Shown: positions 50,255-61,005 of the stretch, piece after piece
Position numbering within the stretch: the first letter of the stretch is position 1
How the letters are laid out: the number at the start of each line of letters is the position of its first letter
NCBI GenBank assembly: GCA_000619965.1
Contig: JHVD01000001.1
Span: 1-64,000, forward strand
Source of the DNA: Propionibacteriaceae bacterium P6A17
GTDB taxonomy: Bacteria; Actinomycetota; Actinomycetes; Propionibacteriales; Propionibacteriaceae
Direction of reading: 5' to 3'
DNA: 64,000 nt
Notes under the pieces: model-generated
Seen by the model: only the letters and a program-made list of their open reading frames with translations
Databases searched by the model: none
Told to the model about the DNA's origin: nothing
Made by a program: the position numbers and the translations under genes

Positions 50255-51067
50255 GTGGCCGGCATCTTTGAACGCATCGCGATGGTGTTTCGCACCAAGG
50301 CGAACAAGACCCTCGACAAGTACGAGGATCCGCGTGAGACCCTCGACTACTCCTACCAGAAGCAACTCGAACTACTACAGAACGTCCGTCGAGGAGTGGC
50401 CGACGTCGCCACGAGCCGCAAGCGCATCGAGCTGCAGGCCACCAAGCTCAACCAGGAGGTCGAGCGCCTGACGCTGGCCGCGCAGCGGGCGTTGGAGTCC
50501 AACCGCGAGGATCTCGCCCGGGAGGCGCTGACCCGCAAGGCCGGCCTCCAGCAGCAGCTCTCCGACCTCCAGGCCCAGCACGCCCAGCTCCTGCAGGAGG
50601 AGGAGAAGCTCGTCCGCGCCAGCTCGCGGCTGCAAGCCAAGGTCGAGGCGTTCCGCACCCGCAAGGAGACGATCAAGGCCACCTACTCCGCGGCGGAGGC
50701 CCAGACGCGCATCAACGAGGCCTTCACCGGCATCTCCGAGGAGATGAACGACATCGGGCTGGCCATCCAGCGCGCCGAGGACAAGACGCTGGAGCTCCAG
50801 GCCCGCGCGTCCGCCGTCGACGAGCTCGTCGCCTCCGGCGCCATCGAGGACGTCAGCGGCGGCAACGACATCACCCGCGAGCTCGACATGCTCGCCGCGG
50901 GTTCGAACGTCGAGAACGAGCTCGCCGCCATGAAGGCCCAGCTCACGGGCGGCTCGGCGTCGCGCCCCGCGATCGAGGCACCGGAGGGGCAGCCCGACCA
51001 GGCCGCGTCCCCGTCGTCCCCGAGCACCGAGGCGGGCTTCAACCCCTACGACGGGCGGCAGGCATGA
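50255..51067 (+). CDS. pspA: PspA/IM30-family protein
   Basis: The 270-aa protein has the PspA start (GIFERIAMVFRTKANKTLDKYEDPRETLDYSYQ) and a long coiled-coil of about 200 residues, then a disordered Pro/Ser tail ending GFNPYDGRQA. ESCRT-III-like PspA proteins polymerise on stressed membranes. GTG at 50255 follows GAAGGA. It is coupled (ATGA) to a PspAA-domain gene and then a glycerate-kinase-like gene. No PspBC-like partner is nearby. Confidence 0.92.
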   Translation: MAGIFERIAMVFRTKANKTLDKYEDPRETLDYSYQKQLELLQNVRRGVADVATSRKRIELQATKLNQEVERLTLAAQRALESNREDLAREALTRKAGLQQQLSDLQAQHAQLLQEEEKLVRASSRLQAKVEAFRTRKETIKATYSAAEAQTRINEAFTGISEEMNDIGLAIQRAEDKTLELQARASAVDELVASGAIEDVSGGNDITRELDMLAAGSNVENELAAMKAQLTGGSASRPAIEAPEGQPDQAASPSSPSTEAGFNPYDGRQA

Positions 51068-51384
51068 TCGTTCGCGTCCTGGGACAGGGTCAATGGATCC
51101 TCGAGGTGGAGGACCTCGAGGCGTTGGACGCCGTGGACCAGCGGCTGGAGGAGGCGGTGGCAGACGAAGACCTCGATGCAATGCGCGCCGCGCTCGTCGA
51201 GCTCTTCGACGGCGTGCGTGAGCGCGGCACCGAGGTGCCCGACGAGGTGATCGCCGAGTCCGACCTCGTGCTGCCGGACCCGGATGCATCCCTCGACGAG
51301 GTGCGGGCCCTGCTGGACGCCACCTCGGAATACTTCGGGCTCCTCCCCGACGTGGCAGCCTCCGACGATTCGGCGGAGGCTTGA
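51064..51384 (+). CDS. PspAA-domain protein
   Basis: The 106-aa acidic protein begins MIVRVLGQGQWILEVEDLEALDAVDQRLEEAV and ends with an acidic helix and tail. This matches the PspAA component that accompanies PspA in Actinobacteria and other lineages and probably modulates its assembly. It overlaps pspA by four bases and the next gene by four bases (TTGA). Confidence 0.88.
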   Translation: MIVRVLGQGQWILEVEDLEALDAVDQRLEEAVADEDLDAMRAALVELFDGVRERGTEVPDEVIAESDLVLPDPDASLDEVRALLDATSEYFGLLPDVAASDDSAEA

Positions 51385-52187
51385 GGGTTCTCGTCGCGCC
51401 CGGCCGGGTTGGCGACGTCGCGGCCTCCCGCGTCGGCGAGGTGATCGGCATGGCCTTCCACGAGGAGGGGGCGCAGGTTGCCGTCGTGGATCTCACGACG
51501 CCGCTGCCCGCGCCCACCACCCTCGACGAGCTGGGGCGCATGCTCGACGAGGGGCTGCCAGCCGTCGACGTCGCGGGCCTCACGGATGCCCTCACCGACG
51601 TGTCGGGGCTGCGCCGGGTCCTCGCGGGGCGCACGTTCACCGCGATCGTCCCGGACGAGGAGGTGCGCGCTCCGCTGACCGGGCTCTCCGGCACCGCCGT
51701 GGCGCGGGCACGCGCCACGAGCGAGGACCTCACCGTCGGGCTGGCCGCAGACGCTCGGGCGCGCGAGTGGCTGCGCATGCATGACCTCGACGACGCCCCC
51801 GGCGCCGGCGCCTGCGACGGGTTGGGGGCCGTGCTCCTCGACGCGGGCCTTCGGCTCGAGACGGCGCTCGGGTGGGCCGTGCAGCGCACGCGCCTGCGCG
51901 AGACCGCGGTGAGGGCCGACCTCGTCGTCACCGCCTGCTCGGACCTGGACTTCCAGGCGCGCGGCGGGCCACTGGTCCAGACCGTCGTGGAGGTGGCGGG
52001 GGAGGCGCTCAGGCCGGTGATCGTCGTCGCCGGGCGCAACTTCGTCTCCCGCAGAGAGCTGCGCCTGGCGGGTATCGAGGACGCCCACGCCGTCCACGCC
52101 GGCGCCGTGGAGGAGCCGGTGCGCGAGCCCGAGCTGGTCGCGGTCGCGTCCCGGGTGGCGCGCACCTGGCGGTTCCCAAGCCGTTGA
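51381..52187 (+). CDS. Glycerate-kinase-family-like protein (divergent)
   Basis: The 268-aa protein starts at TTG 51381 (MRVLVAPGRVGDVAASRVGEVI). It retains the general alternation of the glycerate kinase type 2 family, with GAGACDGLGAVLLDAGLRLETAL and ADLVVTACSDLDFQARGGPLVQ near the C-terminal half. The usual N-terminal DSFKGSLSA-like and ExxGxxL motifs are replaced by shorter or different segments. It may be a degenerate or re-purposed member. Translational coupling to the PspA pair suggests a linked stress role rather than glycerate catabolism. Confidence 0.6.
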   Translation: MRVLVAPGRVGDVAASRVGEVIGMAFHEEGAQVAVVDLTTPLPAPTTLDELGRMLDEGLPAVDVAGLTDALTDVSGLRRVLAGRTFTAIVPDEEVRAPLTGLSGTAVARARATSEDLTVGLAADARAREWLRMHDLDDAPGAGACDGLGAVLLDAGLRLETALGWAVQRTRLRETAVRADLVVTACSDLDFQARGGPLVQTVVEVAGEALRPVIVVAGRNFVSRRELRLAGIEDAHAVHAGAVEEPVREPELVAVASRVARTWRFPSR

Positions 52188-52212
52188 ATGCGGTACGGAC
52201 GCTGCGTACACT
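52184..52212 (+). promoter_or_regulatory. Promoter upstream of erpA
   Basis: TTGAAT (52184-52189), a 17-base spacer and TACACT (52207-52212) form a near-consensus housekeeping promoter. The leader of about 27 bases ends with a GATGGAG ribosome site and a GTG start. Confidence 0.65.
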
Positions 52213-52245
52213 GGGCGAGGTCCAACCACTACTGATGGAGTCAGC

Positions 52246-52596
52246 GTGACTGATATCAAGCTTGAGGCACCCGCCGGCGTCACCCTCACCGAGGCCGCCG
52301 TCGACAAGGTGCGTGCTCTGCTCGAGGCAGAGGGTCGCGACGATCTGTCGCTGCGAATTGCGGTGCAGCCCGGCGGATGCTCGGGGCTGCGTTACCAGCT
52401 CTACTTCGACGACCGCGCCCTCGACGGCGACGTCGCCACCGACTACGACGGGGTGAAGGTCGTCACGGATCGGATGAGTGCCCCCTACCTTGGCGGCGCC
52501 TCGATCGACTTCGTCGACACGATCCAGCAGCAGGGCTTCACGATCGACAACCCCAACGCGCAGGGCTCCTGCGCCTGCGGCGACTCGTTCCACTGA
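52246..52596 (+). CDS. erpA: Iron-sulfur cluster insertion protein (ErpA/HesB family)
   Basis: The 116-aa protein has the A-type carrier fold: LTEAAVDKVRALLEAEGR, the first cysteine in QPGGCSGLRYQLYFD near residue 46, and the CxC pair in QGSCACGDSF at the C-terminus. It delivers Fe-S clusters to target proteins; here it is followed by the terminal-oxidase genes and lies near the Rieske protein gene. It has its own promoter and strong terminator, so the link is by neighbourhood only. Confidence 0.94.
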   Translation: MTDIKLEAPAGVTLTEAAVDKVRALLEAEGRDDLSLRIAVQPGGCSGLRYQLYFDDRALDGDVATDYDGVKVVTDRMSAPYLGGASIDFVDTIQQQGFTIDNPNAQGSCACGDSFH

Positions 52597-52630
52597 GTCC
52601 GGCCGCCTCGGCCAGCGTGTCGAGCGCACC

Positions 52631-52675
52631 AAAATAGCACCCCCGGTGTGGGCAGTTTCACCCGGGGGTGCTGTT
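52631..52675 (+). terminator. Bidirectional intrinsic terminator after erpA
   Basis: AGCACCCCCGG (52636-52646) pairs with CCGGGGGTGCT (52662-52672). The 5' flank is AAAAT and the 3' flank is GTTTT, giving a T-run on both strands. It separates erpA from ctaC. Confidence 0.88.
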
Positions 52676-52748
52676 TTGCGTTATGGTGACTTCTGCAGTG
52701 CTGTTTGCGGGCGTGCGACGTCCGCAATCGAGAGTTGGAAGGCAACGA

Positions 52749-53594
52749 GTGGTGAGAAGCAATCCTCGACCGCGGCGCCGGATGACGACCATGGCGGTCG
52801 GAATCCTCGCATTGGTGGGGCTGTCCGGATGCAGCGGGCAGTGGGCAAGGTTCGGCCTCCCCGAGCCCGCGTCCGAGCAGGCCCCGCACATCGGCAATCT
52901 CTGGGTCGGATTCTGGATCGCGGCGCTGGTGGTGGGCGCCCTCGTGTGGGGCCTCATCGGCTGGGCGGTCATCCGGTACCGCAACAAGGGGGACGAGCAC
53001 GCCGCACCGCGGCAGACGAAGTACCACCTGCCACTGGAGATCCTCTACACGCTCGTGCCGTTCCTGATCATCGGTGTCCTGTTCCTCTACACGGTGCGGG
53101 CCGCCGACGCGGTGCTCGATCAGAGCCAGGAGCCGGACGTCACCGTCGACGTCATCGGCCAGAAGTGGTCGTGGACGTTCAGCTACCACGGCGCCGACGA
53201 CCCGGCCATCGGCGTCGACGCCCACAACGTCGGAACCCTCGAGAAGATCCCGGATCTCTACCTGCCGGTCAACCAGCGCGTGCGCTTCAACCTGGAGTCT
53301 GCGGACGTCATCCACTCGTTCTGGGTGCCCGCGTTCTACTTCAAGATGGACGTCATCCCCGGCCATCCCAACTCCTTCGACGTCACCCCGAACAAGGTCG
53401 GCGTGTTCGACGGCAAGTGCGCGGAGCTGTGCGGTGAGATGCACGCCGCGATGATCTTCAAGGTCCATGTCGTCGAGGAGGCCGAGTACGAGGCCTACGT
53501 GAAGCAGCTCGCCGCCGACGGCAACGAGGGCCTCAAGGTGATGCCGCAGACCACCAAGCACGTGCTGCCCGAGTCCAACAGCAAGGAAGGCTAG
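52749..53594 (+). CDS. ctaC: Cytochrome c oxidase subunit II
   Basis: The 281-aa protein has a lipoprotein signal (LVGLSGC, Cys28), two membrane spans (about residues 50-75 and 97-117) and the CuA domain with motif CAELCGEMHAAM near residue 222, preceded by SFWVPAFYFKMDVIPGHP. It receives electrons from the bc1 complex diheme subunit. Start at the first of two adjacent GTG codons behind GGAAGG. First gene of the ctaC-ctaD-ctaF unit. Confidence 0.95.
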   Translation: MVRSNPRPRRRMTTMAVGILALVGLSGCSGQWARFGLPEPASEQAPHIGNLWVGFWIAALVVGALVWGLIGWAVIRYRNKGDEHAAPRQTKYHLPLEILYTLVPFLIIGVLFLYTVRAADAVLDQSQEPDVTVDVIGQKWSWTFSYHGADDPAIGVDAHNVGTLEKIPDLYLPVNQRVRFNLESADVIHSFWVPAFYFKMDVIPGHPNSFDVTPNKVGVFDGKCAELCGEMHAAMIFKVHVVEEAEYEAYVKQLAADGNEGLKVMPQTTKHVLPESNSKEG

Positions 53595-53597
53595 CCA

Positions 53598-55331
53598 ATG
53601 AGCAGCGACGGTATCGCCGCGCGCACGCAGCTCGCGCCTGCGCAATCGACTGAAGCCACCCACACGCTGGGGGCGAAGTTCATGAAGTACCTGACCACCA
53701 CCGACCACAAGGTGCTGGGCAACATGTACTTCGTCACCTCGATGATCTTCTTCATGTTCGGTGGTGTGCTCGCGCTGGGCATCCGCGCGGAGCTGGCCAG
53801 CCCCGGCATGCAGTTGATGAACCACGAGACGTTCAACCAGTTCTTCACGATGCACGGCACGATCATGCTGCTGATGTTCGCGACGCCGATGTTCGCGGGC
53901 TTCGCCAACGCGATGGTGCCGCTGCAGATCGGCGCCCCCGACGTCGCCTTCCCCAGGCTCAACGCCTTCGCCTACTGGCTCTACGTCGCCGGCTCGCTCA
54001 TGGCCTGCGCGGGCTTCCTGAGCCCCGGCGGCGCTGCCAGCTTCGGTTGGTTCGCCTACGCCCCGCTGTCGACGGCACTGCACTCGCCCGGCTACGGCTC
54101 CAACATGTGGGTTTTCGGCCTGTACCTGCTGGGCCTGTCGTCCATCCTCGGCGCGGTCAACTTCATCACGACGATCATCTGCATGCGCGCCCCGGGCATG
54201 ACCATGTTCCGCATGCCGATGTTCACCTGGAACATCCTCGTCACCTCGATGATGGTCATCATCACCTTCCCCGTCTTCGGTGCCGCACTGCTGGTGCTGG
54301 GTTCCGACCGTGTCCTCGGTTCGCACATCTTCGACGCGGCCTCCGGCGGCGCCCTCCTCTACCAGCACCTGTTCTGGTTCTTCGGGCACCCCGAGGTCTA
54401 CGTGCTCGCACTGCCCTTCTTTGGCATCATCACCGAGGTACTCTCGACGTTCAGCCGCAAGCCCGTCTTCGGCTACTACGGCCTGGTGTTCGCCACGTTG
54501 GCGATCGGCGCCCTCTCGGTGTCCGTCTGGGCCCACCACATGTTCGTCACGGGCGCGGTCAACCTGCCGTTCTTCGCCTTCATGACGTTCATGATCGCGG
54601 TCCCGACGGGCGTGAAGTTCTTCAACTGGATCGGCACGATCTGGCGCGGTTCGTTGACCATGACGACGGCCATGACGTTCGCGATCGGCTTCCTCGTGAC
54701 GTTCCTGTTCGGTGGCCTCACCGGCATCATCCTCGCCGCCCCGCCCCTGGACTTCCAGGTCTCCGACACCTACTTCGTCGTCGCCCACTTCCACTACGTG
54801 CTGTTCGGCACTGTCGTCTTCTCGACCTTCGCCGGCTTCTACTACTGGTGGCCGAAGTTCACCGGCCGGATGCTCGATGAGCGGCTCGGCAAGCTGCACT
54901 TCTGGCTGATCTTCATCGGCTTCCACATCACCTTCCTCGTCCAGCACTGGCTGGGCGTCGAGGGCATGCAGCGTCGCATCGCCGACTACGGCTCGTGGGA
55001 AGGGTTCACGGTGCTGAACCAGGTCTCGACGTTCGGTGCGTTCATGCTCGGCGTGTCGATGCTGCCGTTCCTGTGGAACGTGTGGATCTCCCGCAAGGCG
55101 CCCAAGGTGGAGGTCAACGACCCGTGGGGCTGGGGCCGGTCGCTCGAGTGGGCCACGTCCTGCCCGCCGCCTCGGCACAACTTCACCTCCATCCCGCGTG
55201 TCCGTTCCCTCAACCCGGCCTTCGACCTGGCGCACCCGGAGCTGGCCGAGGATGAGCACGACGCCGATCCCGGTGAGCTCCTGGACGCCGGCGTTCGCGG
55301 CAAGCACCAGCTCGAGGAGGAGTCCAAGTGA
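53598..55331 (+). CDS. ctaD: Cytochrome c oxidase subunit I
   Basis: The 577-aa protein has twelve membrane spans and carries heme a, heme a3 and CuB. Seen are the heme-a ligand histidine in [11 protein letters not shown] near residue 85, CuB ligand and cross-linked Tyr in [15 protein letters not shown] near 262, WAHHMFVTG near 312, [13 protein letters not shown] and [11 protein letters not shown] near 398. The ctaF gene overlaps by four bases. Length is normal for actinobacterial aa3 oxidases with a soluble C-terminal tail. Confidence 0.97.
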   Translation: MSSDGIAARTQLAPAQSTEATHTLGAKFMKYLTTTDHKVLGNMYFVTSMIFFMFGGVLALGIRAELASPGMQLMNHETFNQFFTMHGTIMLLMFATPMFAGFANAMVPLQIGAPDVAFPRLNAFAYWLYVAGSLMACAGFLSPGGAASFGWFAYAPLSTALHSPGYGSNMWVFGLYLLGLSSILGAVNFITTIICMRAPGMTMFRMPMFTWNILVTSMMVIITFPVFGAALLVLGSDRVLGSHIFDAASGGALLYQHLFWFFGHPEVYVLALPFFGIITEVLSTFSRKPVFGYYGLVFATLAIGALSVSVWAHHMFVTGAVNLPFFAFMTFMIAVPTGVKFFNWIGTIWRGSLTMTTAMTFAIGFLVTFLFGGLTGIILAAPPLDFQVSDTYFVVAHFHYVLFGTVVFSTFAGFYYWWPKFTGRMLDERLGKLHFWLIFIGFHITFLVQHWLGVEGMQRRIADYGSWEGFTVLNQVSTFGAFMLGVSMLPFLWNVWISRKAPKVEVNDPWGWGRSLEWATSCPPPRHNFTSIPRVRSLNPAFDLAHPELAEDEHDADPGELLDAGVRGKHQLEEESK

Positions 55332-55726
55332 AGACCGAAGCCCGCGTATTCTGGTTCATCGCGATCTTCTTCCTGGTGATGAGCCCCACCTACTGGTTCA
55401 TCACCGGCGAGATCATCGGCTCCGTCGCGCTCGCGTTCACGTGCCTCCTCGGCGTGATGATCGCCGCCTTCCTGCAGTACGAGGCGAGGCACTTCGATGC
55501 CCGCCCCGAGGACCGCAAGGATGGCACGATCGCGGAGGGCGCCGGCGTGTACGGCTTCTTCCCGCCGAAGAGCATCTGGCCGTTCTGGTGCGCCCTCGTC
55601 GTGACCGTCATCTTCCTCGGCCCGTCGGTCGAGCAGTGGTGGATCTCGGTGCTGGGCTTCGGCCTCGGCATCTGGGCCGCCTCCGGATGGGTCCTCGAGT
55701 ACTACCGCGGCGACTACCAACACTAA
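55328..55726 (+). CDS. ctaF: Cytochrome c oxidase subunit IV (actinobacterial)
   Basis: The 132-aa protein has four membrane spans and the actinobacterial CtaF pattern ([51 protein letters not shown]). It is an accessory subunit stabilising the aa3 oxidase in the bcc-aa3 supercomplex. Coupled to ctaD (ATGA) and followed by a strong terminator. Confidence 0.95.
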   Translation: MKTEARVFWFIAIFFLVMSPTYWFITGEIIGSVALAFTCLLGVMIAAFLQYEARHFDARPEDRKDGTIAEGAGVYGFFPPKSIWPFWCALVVTVIFLGPSVEQWWISVLGFGLGIWAASGWVLEYYRGDYQH

Positions 55727-55742
55727 GCCCTGAGCCGCCAAG

Positions 55743-55787
55743 ACAGGTGAGGTGGGCGCCCCGCATTGGGACGCCCACCTCACCTGT
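55743..55787. terminator. Terminator between ctaF and guaB1
   Basis: A perfect 16-bp stem (ACAGGTGAGGTGGGCG, 55743-55758, with its complement at 55772-55787) has a 13-base loop and ends in a TTTGT flank. It lies between convergent stops and can serve both genes. Confidence 0.85.
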
Positions 55788-55802
55788 TTGTCGCGGTAGA
55801 CC

Positions 55803-57260
<1,458 letters not shown>

Positions 57261-57301
57261 TCAAGTATGCCAGTGCGACCAACATGACCCCGACAATGGG
57301 C

Positions 57302-57334
57302 GACGGGGCCCCCACCTGCCGTGGGGACCCCGTC
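57302..57334. terminator. Terminator between guaB1 start and qcrB end
   Basis: GACGGGG plus CCCCAC (57302-57315) pairs with GTGGGG plus CCCCGTC (57321-57334), with one internal mismatch and a five-base loop. It lies 13 bases after the qcrB stop on the minus strand. Confidence 0.75.
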
Positions 57335-57346
57335 GAGTGCCAAGGG

Positions 57347-59059
57347 TCAGTGGAGCTCGGGCTTGTCCGATGACCCCTCGACCTCGTGGTCGTCGTGGTC
57401 GGAGTGGTCATCGTGGTGCTTGGCTTCCTCGATCTCCGCGGCACTTGGCTTGCGGATGTCGTGGCCGAGATACCAACGCGACAGTGCCGCCCGCTTCTTC
57501 GAGACCTTCGCCGGGCCTGCGAGACCCTCGGGGGAGGTGCCGTCGTCGGCCTCCACAGCCTGGTACTGGGCGTGCTGCGTGAGGGTGTACGCCTCGTCCT
57601 GGGAGATCGGGACGTGATCCTCGTAGTAGCGGCCCTCGGCGGTGCGGACGATCTCGCCGGACTCGGAGCCGTGCAGCACGCGCTCGCGGTCGGCGCGCTG
57701 GAGCGACAGGCACAGGCGGCGGGTGACGATGAACGCGATGATGGGGCCGAGCAGCAGCGCCCACTGCAGGAACAGCGTGATCTGGTTCAGGTTCATGTGG
57801 AACCGGATCGCGATGATGTCGTTGGCGCCACCGAGCCACAGCACCGCGTAGGCGGTCATACCCGCCACGCCGAGTGCGGTGCGCGTGGGGGCGTTGCGCG
57901 GCCTGTCCAGGATGTGGTGCTCGCGGTTGTCGCCGGTGATCCAGCGTTCCACGAACGGCCACAGCGCCAGCAGCGTGAACAGGATGGTCAGGCCACCCAC
58001 GCCGGGGATGAAGATGTTCCAGCTCCAGGTGGTGGAGCCCAGGTGCCACTCCCACGGGGGCATGATGCGCACGAAGCCCTCGGCGAAGCCCATGTACCAG
58101 TCGGGCTGCGAACCCGCGGTCACCTTGGCCGGGTCGTAGGGGCCGTAGAGCCACACCGGGTTGATCTGGAACAGGCCACCGAACAACACCAGCGTGCCGA
58201 ACACGATGAAGAAGAAGCCGCCGGCCTTGGCCATGTAGACGGGGAACAAGGGGTAGCCGACGACGTTGTTCTGCGTGCGTCCGGGGCCCGGGAACTGCGT
58301 GTGCTTGTGGTAGACGAGCAGCGCCATGTGGGCGCCGATCAACGCGAGCAGCAGGCCGGGGATCAGCAGGATGTGCACCATGTACAGGCGCGAGATGATC
58401 ATGTCGCCCGGGAACTCGCCGTTGAAGAGGAAGAACTCGATCCAGGTGCCGAAGATCGGGATCGACCGGATGAGGCCGTCGGCGAAGCGCAGGCCGGTGC
58501 CGGAGAGGAGATCGTCGGGGAGCGAGTAGCCGGAGAAGCCGGCCAGCAGCGACAGGCCGAGGAGGCCGACGCCGATGAGCCAGTTGATCTCGCGCGGCTT
58601 GCGGAAGGCGCCGGTGAAGAACACGCGCAGCGCGTGCACCGTCGCCGCGGCGACGAACAGCAGCGCCGACCAGTGGTGCACCTGGCGCAGCAGGAGGCCG
58701 CCGCGGACGTCGAAGCTGATGTGCAGCGTCGACGCGAACGCCTCCGAGATCGGGATGCCCTTCATGAGCTGGTACGAGCCGTCATAGACGACCTCGGCCA
58801 TCGAGGGCTTGAACCAGATCGTGAGGAAGATGCCCGTCAGCAGGCAGATGATGAAGGTGTAGAGCGCGATCTCGCCGAGCAGGAAGCTCCAGTGGTCGGG
58901 GAAGACCTTGCGCAGACCGAACTTCGTGATCTTCGCCAGGCCGACGCGCTCGTCGGCCCAGGTGGCGATGCCTGCCGCAGGGTGCTTCTCGGCGTGCTCT
59001 GCGGGGCGGTTCTCGAGCGACGACGGAAGGTCCTGCTCGACGGCGGTGGGCTTGGCCAT
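57347..59059 (-). CDS. qcrB: Cytochrome bc1 complex cytochrome b subunit
   Basis: The 570-aa subunit has eight or more spans, two b-heme histidine pairs (VHHWSALLFVAAATVHALRVF; RLYMVHILLIPGLLLALIGAH) and the quinol-site motif PDWYMGF near residue 325. The PDWY form is the actinobacterial variant of PEWY and the target region of QcrB inhibitors. The long C-terminal cytoplasmic tail ends His/Asp-rich (HHDDHSDHDDHEVEG). Start ATG overlaps the qcrA stop (TGATG). Confidence 0.96.
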   Translation of the reverse strand: MAKPTAVEQDLPSSLENRPAEHAEKHPAAGIATWADERVGLAKITKFGLRKVFPDHWSFLLGEIALYTFIICLLTGIFLTIWFKPSMAEVVYDGSYQLMKGIPISEAFASTLHISFDVRGGLLLRQVHHWSALLFVAAATVHALRVFFTGAFRKPREINWLIGVGLLGLSLLAGFSGYSLPDDLLSGTGLRFADGLIRSIPIFGTWIEFFLFNGEFPGDMIISRLYMVHILLIPGLLLALIGAHMALLVYHKHTQFPGPGRTQNNVVGYPLFPVYMAKAGGFFFIVFGTLVLFGGLFQINPVWLYGPYDPAKVTAGSQPDWYMGFAEGFVRIMPPWEWHLGSTTWSWNIFIPGVGGLTILFTLLALWPFVERWITGDNREHHILDRPRNAPTRTALGVAGMTAYAVLWLGGANDIIAIRFHMNLNQITLFLQWALLLGPIIAFIVTRRLCLSLQRADRERVLHGSESGEIVRTAEGRYYEDHVPISQDEAYTLTQHAQYQAVEADDGTSPEGLAGPAKVSKKRAALSRWYLGHDIRKPSAAEIEEAKHHDDHSDHDDHEVEGSSDKPELH

Positions 59060-60189
59060 CACTGGTCACCATCCTTGTAGTCGTTGCGGGAATCGCGCTC
59101 GAAGTAGCTGGGGCCGACGGGCACGGTGAAGTCGCTGCGAGCGACGAGGTAGCCCTCGTCATTGACGGTGATCGGGAGCTGCGGCAGCGAGCGGGCCGCG
59201 GGACCGAACACCACGACGCCCGAGTTGCCGAGGTCGAACGTCGACTGGTGGCAGGGGCACAGCAGGTGGTGCGTCTGCCGTTCCCACAGGGAGATGGGGC
59301 AGCCGACGTGGGTGCAGATCTTCGAGTAGGCGAGGATGCCGGAGACGTGCCAGTCCTTGCGAGACTCGGGGATCTTGATGTCGTTGGGATCCATGCGCAC
59401 GATGACGATCGCAGCCTTCGCCTTGGCCTGGTGTCCCTCGACGCCCTCCAACGCATCCTCGTGGTGGTGGTGGCCCTCGTCGTCGACCCAGCCGTGCAGG
59501 TTCGACGGCTCGGCGTTGACGAGCTGGCCGATCTCGAGATCCGTGGCCTTGATGGGGCGCCAGGTCTCGTCGTTGACGAGGAGCACCTCCTTCTCCGGCG
59601 CGGCCGCGAACAGCGTCTTCTCGATGGTCTCCTTGCGCATGGCCTTGGTGGGCCAGGGGCCCATGTCGGCCAGCGTGACGACGGCGGGCAGCGCGACGGT
59701 GCCGACGGCGCCGCCGAGCGCGCCGAGGATGAGGCCGCGACGCTTCACGTTCGACTCGGCGACGCCGGCCTGAAACTTCTCGATCGCGATCGCGCGGGTC
59801 TCCTCGTCGGAGGCAGCCGAGTGGCGCTCCTCGACGATCTCGTGGTCGTCCATCAGCACGCGGGCCCATTGGACCACGGCGAGGCCGATGAGCAGGACAC
59901 CGAGGCCGGCGGTGAGGCCCAGGAGGAAGTTCTGGGCACTCGCGTGCAGGAACTTCACCCCGGCGAACTCGATGTTGATCGTCGTGTGACGCCGGATGGC
60001 GAAGTAGACGATGAGGTTGAGGATCACCAGGACGGGGACGGCACCCAGCATCGCCAGGATGGCGGCGTAGGCGCGGTTGCCGGCGCCCTTGTCCACGTCG
60101 GTGAAGCGCTCAATGTGCTCCTCGACACCGGGGTTGGGGACGACGTGGTCGGTCGTCGGGTCCAGCACGGGACGGTCGTCGTTGCTCAT
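59059..60189 (-). CDS. qcrA: Cytochrome bc1 complex Rieske iron-sulfur subunit
   Basis: The 376-aa protein has three N-terminal membrane spans (about 40-60, 85-110, 160-178), as usual in Actinobacteria, and a Rieske domain with cluster motifs CTHVGCPI near residue 300 and CPCHQS near 320. A His-rich insert (DEGHHHHEDALEG) precedes the cluster domain. Start overlaps the qcrC stop (ATGA). Confidence 0.96.
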   Translation of the reverse strand: MSNDDRPVLDPTTDHVVPNPGVEEHIERFTDVDKGAGNRAYAAILAMLGAVPVLVILNLIVYFAIRRHTTINIEFAGVKFLHASAQNFLLGLTAGLGVLLIGLAVVQWARVLMDDHEIVEERHSAASDEETRAIAIEKFQAGVAESNVKRRGLILGALGGAVGTVALPAVVTLADMGPWPTKAMRKETIEKTLFAAAPEKEVLLVNDETWRPIKATDLEIGQLVNAEPSNLHGWVDDEGHHHHEDALEGVEGHQAKAKAAIVIVRMDPNDIKIPESRKDWHVSGILAYSKICTHVGCPISLWERQTHHLLCPCHQSTFDLGNSGVVVFGPAARSLPQLPITVNDEGYLVARSDFTVPVGPSYFERDSRNDYKDGDQ

Positions 60190-60986
60190 CGGGCGCGAGC
60201 TCCCTTCTTGGCGATCCAGCCGGCGATGATCGCGAGGCCGCCGATGCCCAGGATGAAGATCCACAGGCCTTCGGTGACGGGGCCGTGGTCGCCCAGGCCC
60301 AAGCCGCCGTAGCGGGGCTGCTCGTTGGCGTTGTTGATGTAGCCGATGATCTCCCGGACGTCGTCATCCTGGAGGACTTCCTTGCTGAACATCGGCATCT
60401 GCTGCGGGCCCGAACGCACGGCCTCCCAGATGTGGACCGCTTCGGTGTCGGCGAGGCTGGGGGCACGCTTGCCCTCGGGCATCGCGCCGCCGCCGCCGAT
60501 GATGCCGTGGCAGGCCGAGCAGTTGGCGCGGAAGAGCGCGCCACCGCGGGCGATCTCCTCCTCGGTCAGGCCCTCCGGGTCGTACTGCGATTGCTCGGGG
60601 ATCGCGGGGCCGGGGCCGAACGTCGCGACGTAGGCGGCGATCGCGTCGATCTGCTCCTGCGTGTAGACGTTCTGGCGGGTGGGGATCTGTGCCTCTCCGC
60701 GGGTGGCGGGCATGCGGCCCGTGCCCATCTGGAAGTCGACGGAGGCGGCACCGACGCCCACGAGCGACGGGCCGGCCGACTGGCCTTCGCCGTTGAGGCC
60801 GTGGCAGGAGGAGCAGGAGACGTCGAAGAGGGCCTTGCCCTCCGCGATCTGCTGGGTCATCTCGGTGTCGGCGGAGCTCTGCGACGGGGCGACCGCCGAG
60901 TAGGCGATTCCCACGACGAGCAACGCCAGAACCAGCAGCCAGGGCCTGGCCGACGCCTTTCGCTTGCGCTTGGTTTCGGTGTTCAA
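60186..60986 (-). CDS. qcrC: Cytochrome bc1 complex diheme cytochrome c subunit
   Basis: The 266-aa protein has an N-terminal signal/anchor span, two cytochrome c domains with heme motifs CSSCHG near residue 51 and CSACHG near 150, and a C-terminal membrane span (LWIFILGIGGLAIIAGWI). It passes electrons directly to ctaC in the supercomplex. The start is a TTG at 60986, eight bases after AGGAG; no ATG or GTG is better placed. The ctaE gene ends 19 bases upstream. Confidence 0.94.
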   Translation of the reverse strand: MNTETKRKRKASARPWLLVLALLVVGIAYSAVAPSQSSADTEMTQQIAEGKALFDVSCSSCHGLNGEGQSAGPSLVGVGAASVDFQMGTGRMPATRGEAQIPTRQNVYTQEQIDAIAAYVATFGPGPAIPEQSQYDPEGLTEEEIARGGALFRANCSACHGIIGGGGAMPEGKRAPSLADTEAVHIWEAVRSGPQQMPMFSKEVLQDDDVREIIGYINNANEQPRYGGLGLGDHGPVTEGLWIFILGIGGLAIIAGWIAKKGARAR

Positions 60987-61005
60987 GGGAGTGCTCCTGA
61001 TGGAC

